Shown: piece after piece, positions 28,549 through 31,850 of the stretch
Layout of the letters: the number at the start of each line of letters is the position of its first letter
Numbering within the stretch: position 1 is the first letter of the stretch
Source: Bacillus sp. JCM 19058
Lineage (GTDB): Bacteria > Bacillota > Bacilli > Bacillales_H > Bacillaceae_D
Reading direction: 5' to 3'
Assembly (NCBI GenBank): GCA_001310555.1
Contig: BAXO01000063.1
Location: 1-31,850, forward strand
Length of the DNA stretch: 31,850 nucleotides
Position numbers and translations under genes: made by a program
The notes under the pieces: model-generated
What the model saw: only the letters and a program-made list of their open reading frames with translations
Told to the model about the DNA's origin: nothing
Database searches by the model: none

Positions 28549-28636
28549 ATATTTTCTGGAAAAATTCTCGAATAAATGAAACGATTGCTACATTTTCACC
28601 GTTCTATATGTATTAAACGCATAAAGGGTGGTTTGG

Positions 28637-29494
28637 ATGAAGCAAATGATGCATATTTTTTCTGTTTGTGTCCTGATGTTTGCTGCTGGGTGTGGCCAAG
28701 GCAGCGGTGGGGTCGTAGGCGGAACGAGTAACGGAGAGAATCAAGGAAATCATCCGTTTAGTGAAGAAGAACATGTAGTTGAAATACCGGCAGAAGATGA
28801 GATGGAAGCCACTGAATTGCTTCAGGCATTCATAGCTGAAGAGCTGGAGGAAGAAGCGTATTCGGGCCTGTATATTGAACACGATCCTGAGACTCACTTC
28901 GTCCTTCTTGTACAAGAAGCCTATGATTTAGGGGAAATGACGGAGAGGTTAAGCGAGTATGCTGGACACGAAGACTCGGATGCTACGTTTGCCGTTCGAT
29001 TAAAATCGGCGGTTCATTCCTTCGCTAAACTGAATGCGATCTTGGATGAGCTAAATGAGTCTTACGAGCAGTTAAGTACTGGACCTCGACCAGTACAAGT
29101 GATTTCTTTGAATGAGAAGGAAAACTATATTGAGATTCACGTCTCAACGAGAGAGGATTTAAACGAAGAACTAATTGATGAGATCACTGGTGGGGACGAG
29201 ACGATTATCGTGATTACCGAAGGGCTTATGGCCTCGCTTGATGAAAATGGAATTCGACAATCGAACCACATATTACTGGAGCTATAGATGAAATCGACGA
29301 GAATAATCGCCTGCTCATTAATGGGGAAATATATTTTTCTGTTGATGAAGGGACGACGATCACAGATGAGGAAGGCAATCCTTTGACATTTGACGATTTG
29401 ACAGTCGGTGACGAGGTATCGGTCTGGACTGACGGGCCAATTATGGAGTCGTATCCTGCCCAAGGTATGGCGACCTTTATTATGAAAAAAATAG
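28637..29494 (+). CDS. Lipoprotein with C-terminal YobA/DUF3221-like domain, two likely frameshifts
   Basis: Membrane-anchored extracytoplasmic lipoprotein, about 285 residues after repair. ATG 28637 follows AAAGGGTGG. The lipobox FAAGC gives a lipidated Cys19. The N-terminal half (EEEHVVEIPAEDE, LVQEAYDLGEMTERL) matches no known domain by eye; its middle has PVQVISLNEKENYIEIHVS. A missing base near 29260 leads into ITGAIDEIDENNRLLINGE then GTTITDEEGNPLTFDDLTV and VGDEVSVWTDGPIMESYPAQ, the look of DUF3221/YobA domains. Removing an extra A at 29485-29491 gives a stop at 29492-29494. The unrepaired frame would end inside the terminator stem at 29544, so the repair is preferred. Confidence 0.7.
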
Positions 29495-29534
29495 TCGCGC
29501 TATTCTTCATAGCCATGCGAAACGGAATGGTCTT

Positions 29535-29570
29535 CGACCGTTGAATTGCAGCAATTCAACGGTCGTTTTT
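29535..29570 (+). terminator. Terminator after the lipoprotein gene
   Basis: CGACCGTTGAATTG (29535-29548) pairs perfectly with CAATTCAACGGTCG (29552-29565), followed by TTTTT. Confidence 0.88.
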
Positions 29571-29813
29571 CTTATTTGCCGACCTCGGGAGGGCGCTAAG
29601 GCTGAGAGGAGGAAAGCCAAAAGGATTGGACTATTACCTTCGGGATACGCTCCATTTCTTGTTTTATGGCCGGGACAGCTCGCATCACTTTCGATTCTCG
29701 ATATGATTCGTTTCATTATTTTATATTTTTAATTAAAGGGATTTGTCTTATCAAAGCGAATCATACATAGATAGGAAGAATAAATTTATACGATTGAGAG
29801 GGGTTGAAATCCG

Positions 29814-30807
29814 ATGCCACAAAAAAAACATTAAGGTGGGGAATCATGAGTACGGCAAGTATTGCCAAGCGTGCAATGATCCCAGGCATCCAAGAATCAA
29901 AAACAGGGCGACTTCAGGCGATAGCAAGCCGAACGCTTTCTGCTGCGAAAGAAGTGGCAAATGAATTTCAAATTGAGCATGCTTACGGAGCCTACGATGA
30001 ATTATTAGCAGACCCGGCCGTTGATGCTGTCTATATCCCACTCCCGAATCATCTTCATAAGGAATGGGTCATCAAGGCAGCTGAAGCTGGGAAGCATGTC
30101 CTTTGTGAAAAACCGATTTCTCTTAATGCCGAGGAAGCAATAGAAATGAAAGAGGCTTGCGAAAGAGCGGGCGTGCTTCTCGCTGAAGCATTTATGTACC
30201 GTTACCAGCCAAGGTATACGGATATTAAAGCGGCGATTAAGGACGGCGTGATTGGTGAGATTCGTGGCATGCATGGGACGTTTACTTTTAATGGAGGAGG
30301 TAATACGACCAATTTTAGGGCAAATCGTGAAATGGGGGGTGGCGGCCTCTATGATATTGGTGTTTATCCGATCAGTGCGGCGAGGATGCTACTCGATGAA
30401 GAGCCGGAAGCGGCGACGGTTCATGCCTTTTTGTCCGAACAGCACGATCGTGTCGATATGATGGCAGCAGGATTACTCGAATTTTCTAACGGAAAAGCTT
30501 TAACCTTTGATTGTGGTATGTGGGCACAATTCAGAAATACGCTGGAAATTCTCGGGACGAAGGGGAGGATCGAAATTCCATCAGCGTTTATCGGTCCGAT
30601 GAATTATACGATTGTTCGCGGGGATCAAAGCGAAGAGGTTCAAGCGATTCCCTCGATCAATATGCGCTTCAAGCCGATGCATTTGCCGCGCACGTTTTTG
30701 GTGAAAGCGAGCTGCGCTATCAAGGGGACGATGCCGTTTTTAATATGAAGGTGCTCGACGCTTGTCTAAGATCCGCAGAAGCGCGGGAGCGTGTCGTCAT
30801 TCGCTGA
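29814..30807 (+). CDS. Gfo/Idh/MocA-family oxidoreductase, two frameshifts
   Basis: NAD(P)-dependent sugar or inositol dehydrogenase-like enzyme, 331 residues after repair. ATG 29814 is about 10 bases after GAGAGGGG; the A8 run 29821-29828 lacks one base, so MPQKKTLRWG joins the frame. A TTG at 29804 that would open it without repair touches the ribosome-binding site and is less likely. The Rossmann start is WGIMSTASIAKRAM, the conserved EKPISL (catalytic Lys) follows, then GGGGLYDIGVYPIS. A missing base near 30650 restores SLDQYALQADAFAAHVFGES and the C-terminal MKVLDACLRSAEARERVVIR. An aldo/keto reductase follows 67 bases later, suggesting linked redox functions. Confidence 0.88.
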
Positions 30808-30874
30808 AGGGGCTAAGCGGAACTTCTACAAGCGCATCATTTTTATTTACTAATAATTGAACGGGGTGTTAACT

Positions 30875-31810
30875 GTGAAAACGATTGAAATTGAAGGGTT
30901 GAAGCGCCCGGTAACTTCTTTAATTATGGGCTCCGATTATTTTCATCCGGATCGGATGGAGCACGTATCAAGTGTGCTGGAGAGTTTTCTTGAAATTGGC
31001 GGTAATACGATCGATACAGCTTTTATTTACAGTGGCGGAAACAGCGAGAAAGCGATTGGAAATTGGATCGAAGCCGGTAATCGTGACCGTTTGAACATTT
31101 GGACGAAGGGAGGGCATCCGAATCAAAATGGGCCTACCATCAATCAAAAGGAGATCGCTGAGCAGCTCCAAATTAGCTTGGAAAGGCTAAAGCTTGATTG
31201 TGTCGATTTGTATGCACTCCACCGAGACGATCCTAGTATTCCGGTAGGGCAAATTCTTGAATGGCTGAACGAGCATGTGGAGGCCGGGCGCATCCGCACT
31301 TTCGGTGCGTCAAACTGGACGGAGGAGCGACTGCAGGAGGCAAATGACTATGCCAAGGCCCATGATTTAGTCGGATTTAGCTTCTCGAGTCCTAACCTCA
31401 GTTTGGCCAAGGCTAAGGAGCCTTACTGGGCCGGTTGTATTAGCGCCGACGAAAAAACGATCGAGTGGCATGAAAAAACGAAGCTGCCGTTATTCTCATG
31501 GTCCTCGCAGGCACGCGGTTTCTTTACTGGCCGCTTCAAGCGCGATAATTTTGAAAACCAAGACTTGGTTCGCGTTTTTTATAATGATCAAAACTGGGAA
31601 CGGTATGATCGGGCAGAACAATTAGCTTCGCAAAAAGGTGTAAGCACGATTCAAATTGCTCTTGCTTACGTGCTAAACCAACGTTTTCCAACGGGAGCGA
31701 TTATTGGCCCCCAAAATCATGAAGAAATGCTGTCTTGCGGAGCGGGTGCCGATATTCTTTTATCAGAGGAAGAAGTAAAGTGGCTTGATTTAACAAACGA
31801 ACAAGTCTAA
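30875..31810 (+). CDS. Aldo/keto reductase
   Basis: NADPH-dependent oxidoreductase of the AKR family, 311 residues from GTG 30875; the TTG at 30857 also opens the frame but is less well placed. The catalytic tetrad can be read: Asp47 and Tyr52 in DTAFIYSGG, Lys78 in IWTKGG and His116 in LYALHRDD. Other family patterns are LERLKLDCVDLY, EWLNEHVEAGRIRTFGASNW and a C-terminal IIGPQNHEEM. The frame is intact. It probably shares a transcript with the Gfo/Idh/MocA gene. The substrate is unknown. Confidence 0.93.
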   Translation: MKTIEIEGLKRPVTSLIMGSDYFHPDRMEHVSSVLESFLEIGGNTIDTAFIYSGGNSEKAIGNWIEAGNRDRLNIWTKGGHPNQNGPTINQKEIAEQLQISLERLKLDCVDLYALHRDDPSIPVGQILEWLNEHVEAGRIRTFGASNWTEERLQEANDYAKAHDLVGFSFSSPNLSLAKAKEPYWAGCISADEKTIEWHEKTKLPLFSWSSQARGFFTGRFKRDNFENQDLVRVFYNDQNWERYDRAEQLASQKGVSTIQIALAYVLNQRFPTGAIIGPQNHEEMLSCGAGADILLSEEEVKWLDLTNEQV

Positions 31811-31828
31811 TGCTTGTGACAAACAGAA

Positions 31829-31844
31829 ATGCCATATGAGGCAT
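31829..31844 (+). terminator. Possible terminator hairpin cut by window end
   Basis: ATGCC (31829-31833) and GGCAT (31840-31844) form a short stem just after the aldo/keto reductase stop. The sequence ends before any T run can be seen. Confidence 0.3.
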
Positions 31845-31850
31845 CTGAAC

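Noticed and set aside
29541..29732. 63-residue open frame after the lipoprotein terminator
   Set aside because: It starts inside the terminator stem, has no ribosome-binding site and shows no family pattern.
1..31850. CRISPR array, tRNA genes, prophage or insertion-sequence transposase
   Set aside because: No regularly spaced repeats, tRNA-like cloverleaf signatures or transposase/integrase reading frames were seen on either strand.

Overview
The window looks like a chromosome segment of a spore-forming, low-to-mid-GC Bacillota, probably an alkaliphilic or halophilic Bacillaceae. The evidence is a CotD-like spore coat gene behind a sigma-K-type promoter, a type-B RNase P RNA, and a backbone in B. 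subtilis order: yprA/mrfA - yprB/mrfB - cotD - ypsA - gpsB - rnpB - ypsC/rlmL - ypwA. The species cannot be named from this alone.

Layout. 1-3640 (+): the 3'-terminal part of trhO, a 14-TM MFS efflux pump, and an APH-type phosphotransferase. 3663-4497 (-): an alpha/beta hydrolase. 4726-10597 (+): mrfA, mrfB, cotD, ypsA, gpsB and an RNase HI-like gene. About 10651-11056 is rnpB with its own promoter and terminator. 11106-21050 is a roughly 10-kb block that separates rnpB from rlmL. It holds a COG2984/4120/1101-type ABC importer (+), then on the minus strand a TIM-barrel sugar isomerase-like gene, a phytanoyl-CoA dioxygenase-like gene, and a three-subunit molybdenum hydroxylase (Mo, FAD and 2Fe-2S). 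It also contains a decayed AraC-type regulator and a small inverted-repeat element. 21114-22270 (+) is rlmL. 22381-25081 (-) encodes a large secreted discoidin/beta-helix protein. 25324-31850 holds small proteins, a DUF2564-type protein, an IscA-like protein, ypwA, a lipoprotein with a YobA/DUF3221-like end, a Gfo/Idh/MocA oxidoreductase and an aldo/keto reductase.

A dominant feature is that about 23 recognisable genes carry single-base frameshifts, roughly 40 in all. About half add one base to an A/T run. Most of the rest lose one base, often from a short doublet. Nearly all can be repaired by one base each, after which every gene has its family's usual length and stop codon. This pattern, in housekeeping genes, points to sequencing or assembly error rather than biological decay. 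The AraC remnant at 16435-16960 is the exception: it has several stops and no DNA-binding domain. Gene coordinates below span the repaired genes.

Functionally, mrfA/mrfB form the mitomycin-C repair helicase/nuclease pair. GpsB acts in division, and RlmL, RNase P and TrhO act on RNA. The block after rnpB looks catabolic (importer plus oxidative enzymes for an unidentified small molecule), but its substrate cannot be read from the sequence.
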